Positions 10,191 to 20,065 of a stretch of 64,000 bases of DNA are shown piece by piece; position 1 is the stretch's first letter, and the number at the start of each line of letters is the position of its first letter. The DNA is from Salvator merianae. Its lineage: Eukaryota; Chordata; Lepidosauria; Squamata; Teiidae. Below the pieces are notes generated by a model. That model had not been told where the DNA came from, made no database searches, and was given only the letters and a program-made list of their open reading frames with translations. The stretch lies in contig QVOM02000073.1 of assembly GCA_003586115.2 (NCBI GenBank), forward strand, positions 44,253,469-44,317,468, in the 5' to 3' direction. A program made the translations under genes and the position numbers.

Positions 10191-12364
10191 CGGTACTGCC
10201 TGTTCTTCAATCATAGTTAAGAATTTATTTCTTAAGTAGCACAGTCACAGCAAGGAGGTTAGTATGAGATAGCTTTAGCCAAACACTGCAGAACTAAAAC
10301 TAATTTCATTTTCAACGTAGCTGTCACGTTTTCACTGCAGTCTAATTTAGGAGCACTTCTCACTCATGACAAAAATTAAGCCATGACAAAGGCTATGAAT
10401 CTTTAGTGTTGCTAATAGCAAAACGTCTTGTCTTGCAATACTTAAAGGTATCAAGTCTTAAAAAGATGAGCTTTTGGCTGTTAAGGAATAAACACAATCT
10501 AACCAGTACAATGGCAGCACTAAATTCAGTATCTGAACTCCTGAAGCTTGTCTAATCCCTGTTATGACCCCACATAAGAGACAGACAGGGTATCTAGGGA
10601 GGGAAGGCAATCCTGTATTAACAACAAGAAAACTAAATCAAGCTTTCCAGTTAATGAAGTCAGATTCTTCCAGCAGAGAATTTCCACGTATGTTATCCAG
10701 CATGTTTAGGAAACACAGTCTTATCAGATTATTCCTGATATTGCAGCTTTGCAGTCTACCACCAGAAATCTTTTGCACTGCAAAGTCTGTTTATTTCACA
10801 CCAAAATGCTACCCCTAGCCCAGATAGTCATCTCTCGTCAAGGCAGCAATTATGAGCCAGCAAAACCCTGCACATTTATTCTCCATTCAATATATGAAAG
10901 GACTAGTTCAAAGGAAAAATCTGAACAGACATATTTAGGGACTTGGGTAGGGAAGTGTCAGACAAAGCAACACAAAGCTCGCACGCTTTGCATGTGACTC
11001 AAAAGTGGGAGGAAAGGTCACAACTGAAACTTCACAGCTACAGCTGGACACTTTTGCGATCCCCAATACACACAGTCCAGGAATAGCTGGGCCAGCTGCC
11101 CTTGGTTTGGATGAGCAGCCCAGTATGTGTTAGTGAAGCCAAAAATAAGTTGAGGCATGCAGAGCTCCCAGCTGCTGTGTCCAGGGCAAGTGCCGCATCA
11201 GGCCACGTGGCAGCATCTTGGTATCTGTCAGCATAAGATTTTATCCTAAAGGAACCCCTGCAGGGAAGGGGGAGGAAGCATACATATGGCTAGCATAACT
11301 TGAAGAGCTCAGAAACAGAAGGTAGAAAGAAATTTAAAGGCCTTGAAAGTGAGAAGTAACAGCCAGGAGGACCTCACAGCGACACACCTTCCCAGATATA
11401 AACAATACCTTAGGACAATGGAAATTCCCATATGCCAGAACCCCAAGCTCTCATCCTCACTTGCACTTTGCCTTACAAGTCTCCTATATACAACTACACA
11501 GACGCACAGCTTTCAATCGCTATGTTCAGGGTAATTCCAAGTTTTAAATACGGTCTGAAACATAATGGGCACACTATGGGAGAGACAGAAAGAGACAAGG
11601 AAAACAAGTTTCTCTGTTTATGCAGTCACAGTTGTGCAAAACAAACAAATGCAGTCCCAGGAGCAGAAGAGGACCTCAGCTAACATTGGGCAAGACCAGT
11701 AACCAAAAGGCCTAAAGAAAGCACTGCTGCTGACCTGGGCACCTCCAGTGTGGCTGGCTGCTGAGATTGATTCATACATATTACTACACTCTGTACATAT
11801 TTTTAGTACTAATGAAAGCTCTTCGATTGCCCTAAAAATATCTCAAAGAAGTACTTGAAATCTGTGCGCTCAAGCTGGGCATTCTTTGAACAGCCACCTA
11901 TTGATGATATCAGGCAATCATACCATCATGAATTACTACTTCCTCATTGATGTCATCATCATTATGACTGCCACGACTGCAACAATCACAACTGCCATCT
12001 CTTTACCTCCATAGTGTAAACTCCATATAGTAAGACAGATCGCATTTTCTGTCCGAACCTCACTTCTTTCTCTCTAAAGCATTTCTAGAAGGTCAAGGGC
12101 TCTTCTGAACAATCTGGGATAGGGTATATATGAGTAAGTTGGGAAAGAAGGAGAGAAATGAAAAGACATCATGAAAAAAAATTAACGTATTTTTAAAAGC
12201 CAAGAAAAAATGGGACATCTTTTCTAACCTCCTATTCTACAATTTTTTGAAAAATTATCTGGAAAGAATTTGGGGGAAATGAAGGTAGGTTCAGGAAGAA
12301 AAATGAAGGAAGATGTAAAATTCTATGTATTAATTTATCTTGCGAGTAAAGGTCTTGAGAGTAA
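10191..12364. other. Intron 1, no feature recognised
   Basis: About 2.2 kb of anonymous intronic sequence. Open frames of 60-85 codons here have no recognisable family and no exon-like splice context. Confidence 0.45.
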
Positions 12365-12700
12365 GGGTCTGGTCACACCACAACAGATTAGACCATCTGG
12401 CGACTCTGACCGTTATTGGGTTGATCATATCTATCTAATTAAGGCTCACTCAGTTCGTCTTTCAGTCTTCCCAGACACTGTCCAGTGATAGAGTACTTTT
12501 TTCCTCTCCACCCCTTACATCCATTTCCTCCCAGTGCACTCTATGATTGGGTACACTTCTGTCAATCACATTTTGGCTTCTCAGGGGAGGGTAAGGCCAC
12601 TTCCCTGACACTCCCTGGTCCAGACACTTTGGAGGGAAAGAAAGGCTCCAGCCAGAGTCACTGTCCTGCCAGCTCTGCTTCATTTCACTGCAACTTGACG
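12365..12700 (+). repeat. Dispersed repeat shared with 47490-47700
   Basis: The left edge reads GGGTCTGGTCACACC. GGCTCACTCAGTTCGTCTTT, CTCTATGATTGGGT, ACACTTCTGTCAATCACA and AGGGGAGGGTAAGGCCA then follow in order. The same series, slightly changed, occurs at 47490-47700 on the same strand. The GTCACACC edge resembles the ends of the MITE at 55385-57885. This is probably a non-autonomous DNA element of unknown superfamily. Confidence 0.6.
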
Positions 12701-13125
12701 GCATGGATCTTCCCCTTTCTGAACCCCCCATGGCCCGAGGTGAACTTTAGTAGCACCCCAGAGGGCTCCAGGCAAGGAAGAGAAGGACGGGAAGATGTCA
12801 TGACAGACCCTGATGCGGAAATGCACAAAAGCACTCAACTGATAAAAGAAAATATGGAAAGGTGGAGGCGATATGAGAAAGCTCTCAGATGAACATGGCA
12901 GAAGATGATTTGTGCCAGAAGTGTGTGTGTGTGTACCCAAAGTAAAATTTCTCACCCACCCAGAACCCAGTCCAAGAAAATTTAACCTACAGGGCAGAAA
13001 TCTCTTCCCCCCACTCACTCAGTCCATCTTCCCCCTTCTCCCCAGAATCAGATTTATGACGAAAAGCAAAGAAGGTCTGCAGAGGATCTTAGAAGGAGCA
13101 AGAGAAGACCAGGAGCTGCAGGGCA
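12701..13125. other. Intron 1, moderately GC-rich, no gene recognised
   Basis: Overlapping open frames on both strands (112-135 codons) show no domain and no conserved family. Pyrimidine-rich stretches inflate the open frames. No exon call can be supported. Confidence 0.45.
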
Positions 13126-13147
13126 TCCTCTCTCTCTCTCTCTCTCT
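13126..13147. repeat. (TC)n microsatellite
   Basis: An uninterrupted CT dinucleotide run of about ten units, preceded by ATCC. Confidence 0.9.
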
Positions 13148-13929
13148 ACCGCTCCCTTTTCAATCTGGATTGTGATTTCAAAGGAAACCACAAACACACA
13201 CTCATGCACACACATTCCTCTGTCTGCGCCTCTGTCTCCCCCTCTTTCTTGGTTGTAACAAAAAAGGGAAAACAAGGCAGGCGGGTGACAGGAGGAAGTG
13301 AGAAAGTGGGGCACGAGGCCACCCCACCTCTAGAACACCCCCAAGGTCAGGCATTGGCCAGAGAGGGAAAAGGAAAACCTCCTTCTTCCCACCCAGGAAA
13401 GTATGAGTACCATCCCTGATAGGCCTCTAGCATGATCACACCCTGAAAATATAACGGGACTAAGGAGCAGAAATGGTCTCAATACCAGGATAATCTAAAT
13501 ACCGGACGGATCAGATTACGGGGGAAAGCTCAAAGAGAAATCAGAATAATTTTGGTGCGATTCCCTCAAAACCTGGGGTTGCTTTGGCTGTTTTATAATT
13601 TGGGTGTAACCTCAGCCCAACAGTGAGGGGTACAGTGTTAATCCAACTAGCAAGAGAAAATCAACAATAGGTAGCAAAACGATGCCAGGTCTGCCTGTAT
13701 TCTTGATAGATTCATTATGTTTTCAGACATCTGATGCAATTTCCACCACCTGATCTCAAGAGCAAAAGAAAGAGAGAATTATCCATTAATATTGCCTCCA
13801 AAAGAATGTCCTCTGCTGGACCAATTACAGAATTCACAAGTATGAGAAAAATCTACAGTTTTATTGGGCAAAGAATTAAGCCATGTGAGAGGTAAACCAA
13901 AACAAACCAAAACAGGCAGGTACAGAGCA
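13148..13929. other. Intron 1, no feature recognised
   Basis: A CA-rich patch near 13190 and anonymous sequence. CAAAACAAACCAAAAC-type low complexity lies near 13900. Confidence 0.45.
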
Positions 13930-14170
13930 AGGGTAACCAAACAATAGCCTTCCAGACTATTTCAAGTTACAGCTGCTATCACTCTTTGCCATCACCCAGA
14001 TTAGGAGGTGTCCTGAAAGCTGTAGCTCAACAAACTCTGCAGGGCCTCTCTGATTCTGCCCAGTTCACATGTGCGTGACGGTTTCACCCATGTGGAAGCA
14101 CAGCGTTGCACCAGCTAGGGCTGACAGGAGCTGTAGCCTAACATCTCTGCAGAACACCAGGATCGTAAAG
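13930..14170. mobile_element. Palindromic repeat with TACAGCTGC / GGAGCTGTAGCC arms
   Basis: CTTCCAGACTATTTCAAGTT on the left and AGGGCTGACAGGAGCTGTAG with TAACATCTCTGCAGAACACC on the right are degenerate reverse complements. They resemble the widespread squamate repeat ending in GGGAGTTGTAGTCC. A MITE-like origin is likely. Confidence 0.45.
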
Positions 14171-15641
14171 CTGAAGCATACAAGGTAAATACTATGCAGC
14201 AGCTACTACTGATGGCTTTCAGGGAGAGAGAACAGACTCTGCTCAACTCTGATGGGCTGGGATTTTGCTAGCTAGAATTGTTTGAGTTACAGAGTTAGGC
14301 CACTTCCACACTCAATAGTGTTCAAGAGGAATCTGATCTGCTACTTAACTTTATCTGCATTAATAAGGCTTCTAAACAGTTAAAAGGTTCATGCTGCATA
14401 TGTGATACAAGGCAACTGCCACACGGTTGCAAACTACTTTCTACTGGTTTAAGATCTCCTGAGTTCTTAGTAGCATTGAAAGAAGTTTGAATGCCCCCAG
14501 CAATGCTTAAACTGCGAATTCTGAAGTTTCAGTTTTCTACAATGCACCAAATCTAAGCCTTACTGCCTGTTTTCCAATGTGCAAGGGTGACTACCTAGTT
14601 CAGATCAGGATTCTAGCAACAAGGCAACTGCTTGATCAACTAATCTTATGAATGTATGCCTCAAGTGGAAATGGTTTTCAGCCTCTTGCTGCTTTCTCTA
14701 CTATGCTATGCCTTATCAACAACAACTGAGTGAACATAAAATGCCAGCAAGGCAGACAAAAACAAAACCCTCTAGGCTTCGCCTAATTAATTCTTGTAAT
14801 GAACCAATGACAGGAGAACAAGTATTTGCCTTTGGCTCACAAAGAAACAAACCAAATAGTTAAGACACATATTTCACTGGAATACTGAAATCCAAAAAAG
14901 TCCATCTTCCCCTTCAATCCTTTTCTTTATGCCACAATATTCTGTGATTGAAACCTTTCAAATGCAAGAAACTGATTCACAATGTGCTAGGAGAGAACAC
15001 AGACAAGCAACTACAAATCTTCAGGTACCTTTGAGAGATTATTTAGATAGAAATACTTCACTTTTCCAAGTATTTCCTGGGCCACACAGACAAGGAAAAA
15101 GACAAACAATGGTCAATGTGTTTTTAAACTACACACCTACATTTTAAAAGATAGTTAATCCAGAGCCAGTCTAATTTCTGAATAATGTCACCGCATACGA
15201 GGCCACTCTTATCTCTCCTTAGCACCTGTACATTATGCACATGCTCAGATCCATAACAGTACAGGATCATTGTAGCTAAGAGAAATATAGACCCAACTAC
15301 AAAAGCATAAACTCTCTCGCTCCTCCTTCATTTCTAAATATTTGTATCCATCACCTGAAGGTCTTATGGTGGGTCACAGCACTCAATAAAACCATGAACA
15401 AAATCAATAGCACATAATTAAAATACAGTCACCCTGTTTCCTCTATAAGTATTCACTGACTGGCTCGTGACAGGCTTTTCTCTCAGCCTGGTTATGCCAC
15501 CACCGGCAACGTTGCAAAAAAAAAAACACAACCCAAACGACCCCGAGCCAGATAGTTTCCTTCAGGTGTTCCCTTTAGGTCCAGGACCCAGAACTAACCC
15601 AAGCTTTCATCTTCCCACAACCCAGGCAGCTTGTCACTCAC
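14171..15641. other. Proximal ARHGAP26 intron 1, no feature recognised
   Basis: About 1.5 kb directly downstream of the exon 1 donor on the minus strand. No repeat or exon recognised. Intronic enhancers are possible but not visible by eye. Confidence 0.5.
15636..15641 (-). promoter_or_regulatory. ARHGAP26: 5' splice donor of ARHGAP26 exon 1
   Basis: On the minus strand, CTCAAGA is followed by GTGAGT. This fits the position where vertebrate ARHGAP26 exon 1 ends, in the codon after ALK. Confidence 0.9.
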
Positions 15642-15795
15642 TCTTGAGGGCTGCGATGAGCGACTTTCCATCTTTGATGAGCTCTTTGATGAACTTGTTG
15701 GTCTTGTCCAGCTCAGCTTCGTGGGATTTCAGCCTCTCTCGGAACTGAGGACTGTCCAAGCAGCAATCGCTAAATTCCAAGGCAGGGAGTCCCAT
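15642..15795 (-). CDS. ARHGAP26: ARHGAP26 (GRAF1) coding exon 1, N-terminus of the BAR domain
   Basis: ARHGAP26 is a cytosolic and endosomal-membrane RhoGAP (BAR, PH, RhoGAP, SH3). Its BAR domain bends membranes in CLIC/GEEC endocytosis and its GAP domain acts on RhoA and Cdc42. The exon gives 51 residues starting [16 protein letters not shown] and including [20 protein letters not shown], nearly identical to vertebrate GRAF1. The paralogue ARHGAP10 differs here (MGLQPLEFSDCYLDSP), which favours ARHGAP26. The exon ends after codon 51 plus one base, followed on the minus strand by GTGAGT, a consensus donor, so the next codon is split in phase 1. The start codon has A at -3 and G at +4. The frame upstream contains a stop before any ATG, so this start is secure. 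The remaining exons lie beyond position 1, to the left. Confidence 0.95.
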
Positions 15796-16440
15796 GATTT
15801 CTCGCAGCCCGTGCAAAACAGAGCTTGTATGCAAAAAAAAAAAAAAAAAAAAAGCTGCCAAAAAATAAAACAAATCCCCGAAAATAACGTTCCTGTCAAA
15901 ACTCTCCAATTACTATTATTTTTAAGAAAACTATTAAATCTGAAAATATATGCTTTTCATTCAAGAGAAATGAACCAAACCTCGTTAAACGAGCAATCTT
16001 TAATTTGCACTCCCAGGTAGCCGATTCACACGCAGTAACCTGGTGGCGAGGCAATAATCGCAATAATACGCAGGTCGGGGAGGGCCAGGAGCAAGGAGCT
16101 GCTTCAGATGCCGGAGGGAAAGGGCAGGAGCTGCCTGCAAGAGGGGGGCGGTGCTGATGCCACCCCTAGATTGCTCATGGCAAGAGCTCCCATCCAAACA
16201 CGCTGAAAATTCAGGAGCGGCGGTGCGGCAGCAGTTGCTGCCGGAAGCTTTTGCCTCAGTCAAGCCAGGCAATGGGCTGCAGCAGCAGCTGCTAAGTAGT
16301 CCGGAGAGCTACCGGCAAGGTCTCCGCAGAGGCCTCGCAAAGCAAAGGCAGAAGCTCTTCAGTTCAGCCAAGGCATCTCCGGCGGCATCCGGGATCAGTC
16401 GGGGCACTTCACTTCCCCACTGGAACGCGGGCGATCATTT
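15796..16440 (-). other. ARHGAP26: Probable ARHGAP26 5' UTR
   Basis: Sequence between the start codon and the CCAAT/GC-box cluster on the minus strand. It contains CAG/GCAGC-rich stretches near 16230-16300 and a T22 tract (15833-15854) about 40 bases before the ATG. The exact cap site cannot be fixed from sequence. A short 5' UTR intron ending next to the T tract is possible (see findings). Confidence 0.55.
15833..15854. repeat. A22/T22 homopolymer in the 5' UTR
   Basis: Twenty-two uninterrupted A on the plus strand (T on the sense strand), followed on the sense strand by GCATACAAG. It could be a retroposon poly-A remnant, a slippage-prone tract or part of a 3' splice site. Confidence 0.95.
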
Positions 16441-16454
16441 TCCAAGCGCGCTGC

Positions 16455-16461
16455 CCATTGG
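16455..16461 (-). promoter_or_regulatory. CCAAT box (NF-Y-like)
   Basis: CCATTGG, which reads CCAATGG on the minus strand, lies about 660 bases upstream of the start codon within the CpG island. Confidence 0.45.
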
Positions 16462-16534
16462 AACGTCGCGGGCGAGGAAGGCAGGAGGGGGGGGGGAGGT
16501 CGTGTGTTTTTTTTTTCCACTCCGCCGAACGCGA

Positions 16535-16541
16535 CCCCGCC
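16535..16541 (-). promoter_or_regulatory. GC box (Sp1/KLF-like)
   Basis: CCCCGCC, which is GGCGGGG on the sense strand, sits between the two CCAAT motifs in the island. Confidence 0.4.
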
Positions 16542-16558
16542 TTTTGCGCCAACCGCAG

Positions 16559-16563
16559 CCAAT
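16559..16563 (+). promoter_or_regulatory. Inverted CCAAT box
   Basis: GCAGCCAATCAACG matches the extended NF-Y consensus (RRCCAATCA). It is about 100 bases from the first CCAAT motif and could serve either direction of a divergent promoter. Confidence 0.45.
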
Positions 16564-16984
16564 CAACGCGGCGCCTCTGTGCGGCGGGAGGAGGAGAAGG
16601 AGGAGGGTGGGAAAAAAAGATGTCCAGCGATGACAAGACCCGAGATGAGGGAGGGCGTGGCCAGGGTTATGTCAAACCGCATGGAGTTAGTTGCATCCTT
16701 TCCCTCCCCGTCAGCCCGCGCGCCCCCCTCCCGCATTCTTAAAGGCGCAGCAGCAGCAGCCCCAGGAATGGGGGAAGTGCGGCGAAGCCAGGGTGGCTCA
16801 AGGGCATTTCTCGTAACCTGTTGCTTGCTTCTTGCAAGACAAGGAGGAAAGGAAACAGGAAACAAACTGGGCCGCCGCGCTTCCTTGAAGCAACGTCGTT
16901 AAGAATAACCTGGGGATACCATATGCTGGGGAAGGCGTGTCGCAGCAATAGCTGTTTACCTAGTGGCTTCTTTTTAATCTCTTT

Positions 16985-17045
16985 TACTATTGTAGCCCGC
17001 GCCCTGAGACCTTTGGGCATAGGGCGGATAAATACAAATAAAGAG
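16985..17045 (+). mobile_element. Short SINE/LINE 3' tail in the CpG island shore
   Basis: ATTGTAGCCCGCGCCCTGAG, ACCTTTGGGCATAGGGCGG and ATAAATACAAATAAA match the common squamate SINE/L2 3' tail. Relatives lie at 56900-56960 (plus) and 61215-61270 (inverted). Confidence 0.6.
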
Positions 17046-17120
17046 ATGTTACTTTCTTCTTTCGCTTTCTGTATTTGCTGTACTCGCCTTCCCTCAAGCA
17101 ACAGCGAGCGCGGTTGCATT

Positions 17121-17974
17121 TCTGCGCGCCAGATAGTGTCTCGGTTTCTGCATCTAGTGAAGGTGTGATAAAGCATACCCAGCTCGGAAGAAACTCCGCC
17201 TGCTAAAATATTAACTAACAAGGAAGAGAAACGAACACTTAGAAACAACTGGAGGAACCTAATAGCAATTAATATTCTTTTAATAAGTTAAATATTAATT
17301 TTTAAAAGAAACAGCTCTTCACCGAGAAATTTTATTCACGGAGGAATCTTCCTCAAACCCTCTGGGTTCAACCCTGCTTGTAAGGGTAGGGTTGCTATAT
17401 GGAAAAGATAACAGGGTTCCTGTTTCTTTATTAGGTGCATAGCAGAGGGGATTTCAGAAGGTGTTGCCTGCATGACAAGAGAGGAAACTCACTCTGTGCC
17501 AGTATTAGAAGAGCGGAACCGTGCTAATAGGTTTCCTATAAAGTGCCTGGGGGATGGGTTATTGTTTGTTCCCTATGAACTGGTCAGCTTCGTTTCCTAC
17601 ATCCAACTGATTAGGTCTTATTTATTTGTCTGTGTTTGTTATTTAAAAGGTAAAGATGTCCTTAACTTGAGCTGGGCTCCCAGTGACTTGTATAAGCCCA
17701 ACTCGTGACAAATTCCAGGTAACAGCATTGTCCAAAGTCTTCTATAATGATATTTTTAAACTTCCCTATCTAGTCTACAGTTCCGAGTATTTCTAAACTG
17801 TTTCTGATTATTGATGCGTTCACTAGGCCCAGCCCTGCTTAGTTTACAGGCGAGGGAGAACAGGCAGAGTCTCAAGACTCAAACAAGGAAAAGCACCGTC
17901 CCTCGCCTTCCTTTCTGGCCACTCTGAGGCAGTTATTTTTATTGGACACCTTGGAGCTTAAAAGTTTTGAGGAT
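17121..17974. other. Upstream flank of ARHGAP26, no feature recognised
   Basis: AT-rich anonymous sequence just beyond the CpG island. No exon or repeat recognised. Confidence 0.45.
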
Positions 17975-19461
17975 GGCCAAAAGTTTTGAGACTGACACCA
18001 GTTTTGCTTTTCACAAAGTTTGCTGCTTCAGTGGTTGTATATCTTTGTGTCAGATGTTTCTATGGTATAAGCATTTCATAAGTGTTTTAACGTTTATTGA
18101 CAAATACATCAAGTTTATGCAAAGACTCAATATTTACAGTGTTGACTCTTCTTCTTTTTCAAGACTTCTGCAATTCCCGCTGGCATGCTGGAGATCAGCT
18201 TCTGGGCCTGACTGATGGCAATCCATTCTTGCCTAATCAGTGCTCAGAGTTTATCACAAGTTCTGTGTTTGTGTTTGGCCACTCGCTTTTTGAGGATTGA
18301 CCACAGGTTCTCAATGGGATTTAGATCCCATTCCTGGCCATGGACCCAAAATTTCAATGTTGTGTTGACCGAGTCACTTAGCTATCACTTTTGCCTTGTG
18401 CTCTATCATGCTGGAACAAGCATTGTTCATCACCAAATTGCTCCTGGATCATTGGGAGAAGTTGTTCTTGAAGGATGTTTTAATACCATTCTTTATTCAT
18501 GGCAGTGTTTTAGGCAAAATTGTGAGTGAGCCCACTCCCTTGGATGAGAAGCAACCCCACACTTGAATGGTCTCAGGATGCTTTACTGTTGGCATGACAC
18601 ATGACTTATGGTAGCACTCACCTTTTTTTCTCTGAACAATCATTCTTCCAGATGTCACAAACAGTCTGAAGGGGGCTTCATCAGAGAAAATAACTTAACC
18701 CCTGTCCTCTGCAGTCCAATCCCTCTACTTCCTGCAGAATGTCAGTCTGTCCTTGACATTTTTCTTGGAGAGAAGTGACTTCTTTGCTGCCCTTCTTGAC
18801 ACCAGGCCAGTCTCCAAAAGCCCTTACCTCACTGTGCATGCAGATACACTGATACCTGCCTGCTGCCATTCCATGAAGAAGCTCAGAACTGGTGGTAACC
18901 AGATCCCGTAGCTGCATCCTCTTTAGGAGTTGGTCCTGGCGCTTGCTGGATTTTCTTGGGCACCTCGATGCCTTCTTTACAGCAATTGAACCTCTCTCCA
19001 TGAAGTTCCTGATGATCCAATAGATGGTTGATTTAGGTGCAATCTTATAAGCAGAAGTGTCCTTGCCTTAGAAGCTCTCTTGATGTAAAGCAATGATGCC
19101 TGCACGTGATTCCTTGGAAGTAATCATGGTTAACAGACAAAGAAAATGATTTCAAGCACCACCACCCTTTTACAGCAACCTGTCTGCGCTTATACATATC
19201 AGCTGCCTTGTCCTCAGTAATGCTTTCACCTGAACTAATCAGATCATTGAAATGGTGTTAGCAGGTGATTTTGTGGCAGGGCTGAAATGCAGTGGAAATG
19301 GGGGGTTTGTGATTAAGTTGATTTTCATAGCAAAGAATGACTTTGCAATTAATTGCAATTCATCTGATCACTCTTGATAACAATCTACAGTTAATGCAAA
19401 TTGCCACTATAAAAACTGAAACAGCAAACTTTTTGAAAATAAAAATTGGTGTTAGTCTCAG
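17975..19461 (-). mobile_element. Tc1-like DNA transposon (decayed)
   Basis: The left end reads GGCCAAAAGTTTTGAGACTG then ACACC, and CACAAAGTTTGCTG follows. The right end has CAGCAAACTTTTTGAAAAT and TTGGTGTTAGTCTCA, the degenerate inverse, giving terminal repeats of about 40 bases. The length of about 1.5 kb is normal for Tc1/mariner. The outermost right bases are lost, so the TA target duplication cannot be confirmed. Confidence 0.88.
18090..19130 (-). pseudogene. Tc1-like transposase pseudogene
   Basis: Tc1-like transposases cut and paste their element through an N-terminal double helix-turn-helix DNA-binding region and a C-terminal DDE catalytic domain. On the minus strand the N-terminal region is visible at 18681-19001 with SSKRQDQLLKRMQLRD. 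Near 18275-18340 the hallmark ILGPWPG and DLNPIENLWSILKK segments are both readable, but in different frames, so at least one frameshift separates them. Stops also occur. The gene cannot make a full protein of about 340 residues. The orientation is the same as ARHGAP26, but it lies upstream of the promoter. Confidence 0.85.
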
Positions 19462-19796
19462 GTTATGCTTTCTTGGGCGTGAACCCTAGGGTATGAAAAC
19501 AAAAGCCAAAGTAAACAGTTTCATGACTGGAATTTCACAGTCTTTTGACCTTTCCATAAAGTGGGCAAGGGAGGGTTATTTGGATCACGCCTGTAGCATA
19601 GTGAAAGGGGAAATAATAGAACTGGATAAGTCTCTGGAGGTTATCTAATTCATACTTTTTCTTCATGAATAATGGTAGCCATATGTGGATCAGGACCATT
19701 AATCAGTGGCTCAATAAAAAACCAGGTTGCCTCCAAGTGGGTACTAGTCCATTTTGTAGTGGAACCCATGCCAGGCATGTGAAGGATAAGGCTTTG
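19462..19796. other. Intergenic, no feature recognised
   Basis: Anonymous sequence between the Tc1-like element and the next MITE-type element. Confidence 0.45.
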
Positions 19797-20065
19797 GGCC
19801 TTTCTGCACTTACCACTGTTCTTGGTTGTCTTCTGGGCTTCTTTTGCCCATATGGTGGTGTGGACTAGGGAGGGCCTGGCCCTGCTAGCTGCTACTGGTA
19901 CACTCTGTCTGCATGAAAGAGAGGGTATTTCAGATTAGGAGACCCCAGATGGCCTCCTGGTCCACTTCAGATCCAGAATACTGGTAGACGTTGATAATGA
20001 GGTCTACCAATGTACTAGGGCCTTGGGGGACCCATTTCAGTGGCACACCTTGTTATTGCCAATTC
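19797..20065 (+). mobile_element. PIF/Harbinger-like non-autonomous element (family A), fragment
   Basis: It starts GGGCCTTTCTGCACTTACC, the terminal motif of family A, and contains the internal hairpin GGTAGACG...GTCTACC at about 19984-20009. The right terminus is not identifiable. Related hairpins occur near 37888, 52567 and 60052. Confidence 0.6.

Larger units (their letters stand above)
16020..17120. promoter_or_regulatory. ARHGAP26: CpG island promoter of ARHGAP26
   Basis: The region is strikingly richer in CpG than the surrounding tens of kilobases, with clusters such as GAACGCGGGC, AAGCGCGCTG, GTCGCGGGCGAGG, CAACGCGGCGCC and CAGCCCGCGCGCCC. No TATA box suits the minus-strand gene. It spans the expected start region upstream of coding exon 1. 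Both strands have long open frames here that result only from the base composition. Confidence 0.8.

Noticed and set aside
12485..13018. Overlapping 135- and 112-codon frames on opposite strands
   Set aside because: No domain, no splice context, and low-complexity pyrimidine/purine composition. They overlap a dispersed repeat.
1..15641. Further ARHGAP26 coding exons
   Set aside because: No minus-strand frame resembles the BAR-domain continuation encoded by exon 2 and later exons. Intron 1 is very long in other vertebrates.
15796..15909. N-terminal extension of ARHGAP26 with a poly-Phe stretch
   Set aside because: The apparent extension starts at a TTG codon right after an in-frame stop and is encoded by the T22 tract. 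The conserved ATG at 15793-15795 has a good initiation context.
16151..16633. 160-codon plus-strand open frame in the CpG island
   Set aside because: GC-rich composition and CAG repeats keep several overlapping frames open on both strands. No domain and no homology recognised.
16739..17248. 169-codon minus-strand open frame upstream of ARHGAP26
   Set aside because: It overlaps the CpG island and a SINE tail, shows no conserved family and is not in a splice context with exon 1.
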